Source: Chloroflexi bacterium RBG_16_51_16
Lineage (GTDB): Bacteria > Chloroflexota > Anaerolineae > Anaerolineales > Villigracilaceae
Direction of reading: 5' to 3'
DNA: 5,487 nucleotides
Assembly (NCBI GenBank): GCA_001796785.1
Contig: MGNL01000162.1
Location: 1,526-7,012 of the forward strand
Shown here: positions 5,173 through 5,487 of the stretch, in pieces
Layout: the number at the start of each line of letters is the position of its first letter
Numbering within the stretch: position 1 is the stretch's first letter
Position numbers and translations under genes: made by a program
Notes under the pieces: model-generated
The model's input: only the letters and a program-made list of their open reading frames with translations
What the model was told of the DNA's origin: nothing
Databases searched by the model: none

Positions 5173-5487
5173 ATGAGCAAGAAACTGTACTACCCGTTCG
5201 TCATCCTGCTCGCCCTCAGCATGCTGCTGGCGGCTTGCGGATCACCGGCTCCCGTTGAAGAGCCGGTCGTCGAAGCACCTCAAACCGAGCAGGAGGTTGC
5301 TGAAGTACCTGTGCTCGATGTCGCCGCGCTGCTGCCCGATTTCTGGGCATCGGTCCCCGCGGACAAGGGCTACGGCTCCGTATCGGCTGCCAAGCTCAGC
5401 GAGGAACTGGCTGACAAGCCGCCCTTCCTGGTTGACCTGCGCGAAGCCAGCGAGATCGAAACTGCCGGCTATATCGAGGGATCGATC
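5173..5487 (+). CDS. Rhodanese-like domain lipoprotein (5' part only)
   Basis: The first 105 residues of a secreted lipoprotein; the gene continues past the right edge. Residues 1-21 are a lipoprotein signal peptide (KK, a hydrophobic core, then LLAAC), with C22 as the predicted lipidated cysteine. Residues 23-48 are a flexible Pro/Glu/Val linker. From about residue 68 a rhodanese-like fold begins: an AAKLSEELADK helix, then FLVDLREASEIETAGYIEGSI, matching the usual VDLR-x-x-x-E-[YF]-x-x-G-H-I-x-G-[AS] signature. The usual His after Gly is replaced by Tyr (GYIEG). The active-site Cys loop would lie beyond the window, so catalytic competence cannot be judged. Rhodaneses move sulfane sulfur, and the export signal places this one outside the cytoplasm. 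It lies 27 bases after the cytochrome stop, probably in the same operon, suggesting a joint role in periplasmic or surface sulfur-linked electron transfer (inference). Confidence 0.85.
   Translation, partial: MSKKLYYPFVILLALSMLLAACGSPAPVEEPVVEAPQTEQEVAEVPVLDVAALLPDFWASVPADKGYGSVSAAKLSEELADKPPFLVDLREASEIETAGYIEGSI

Noticed and set aside
1..5487. CRISPR arrays, insertion sequences, tRNA or rRNA genes
   Set aside because: No regularly spaced repeats, transposase-like frames, terminal inverted repeats or cloverleaf-like segments were found.

Overview
The window looks like a bacterial chromosome fragment, most likely from an anaerobic or facultative member of the Chloroflexota (Anaerolineae-like). 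That placement is an inference. It rests on a lipoprotein start with an LLAAC lipobox and a Pro/Glu/Ala-rich linker, Shine-Dalgarno-led genes, and the overall look of the membrane Fe-S oxidoreductase. No ribosomal or other taxonomic marker is present.

Layout. Bases 1-159 hold no gene, only weak hairpins. Two genes lie on the minus strand in the order lysR (3148-2201) then a 662-residue membrane Fe-S oxidoreductase (2148-160). They are 52 bases apart and probably co-transcribed. Bases 3149-3522 form a divergent intergenic region dense in regulatory-looking motifs: two near-identical 20-bp repeats that each contain a LysR-type box, a perfect CRP-type palindrome, and a terminator-like hairpin pointing rightward. 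On the plus strand, a membrane-anchored multiheme c-type cytochrome (3523-5145, 14 CxxCH motifs) is followed after 27 bases by a lipoprotein with the start of a rhodanese-like domain, which runs off the right edge.

The most striking observation is that the cytochrome frame is interrupted by a single in-frame TGA (3787-3789). The export/anchor segment and heme 1 lie before it, and the other 13 heme motifs lie after it in the same frame with no further stop. A GC-rich hairpin sits just downstream. Its apical loop (GTT) starts 17 nt after the TGA, which fits the general geometry of a bacterial SECIS. The best working hypothesis is a selenocysteine-containing multiheme cytochrome. The main alternative is a recent nonsense mutation or a sequencing error.

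How the parts may work together (inference): the Fe-S protein resembles membrane HdrD/FadF/EMO-type oxidoreductases that pass electrons between a soluble donor such as EtfAB and menaquinone. The cytochrome and the rhodanese-like lipoprotein would act outside the cytoplasmic membrane, possibly in electron transfer linked to sulfur or selenium compounds. The LysR regulator, encoded divergently, probably controls its own operon and the cytochrome operon through the paired boxes.
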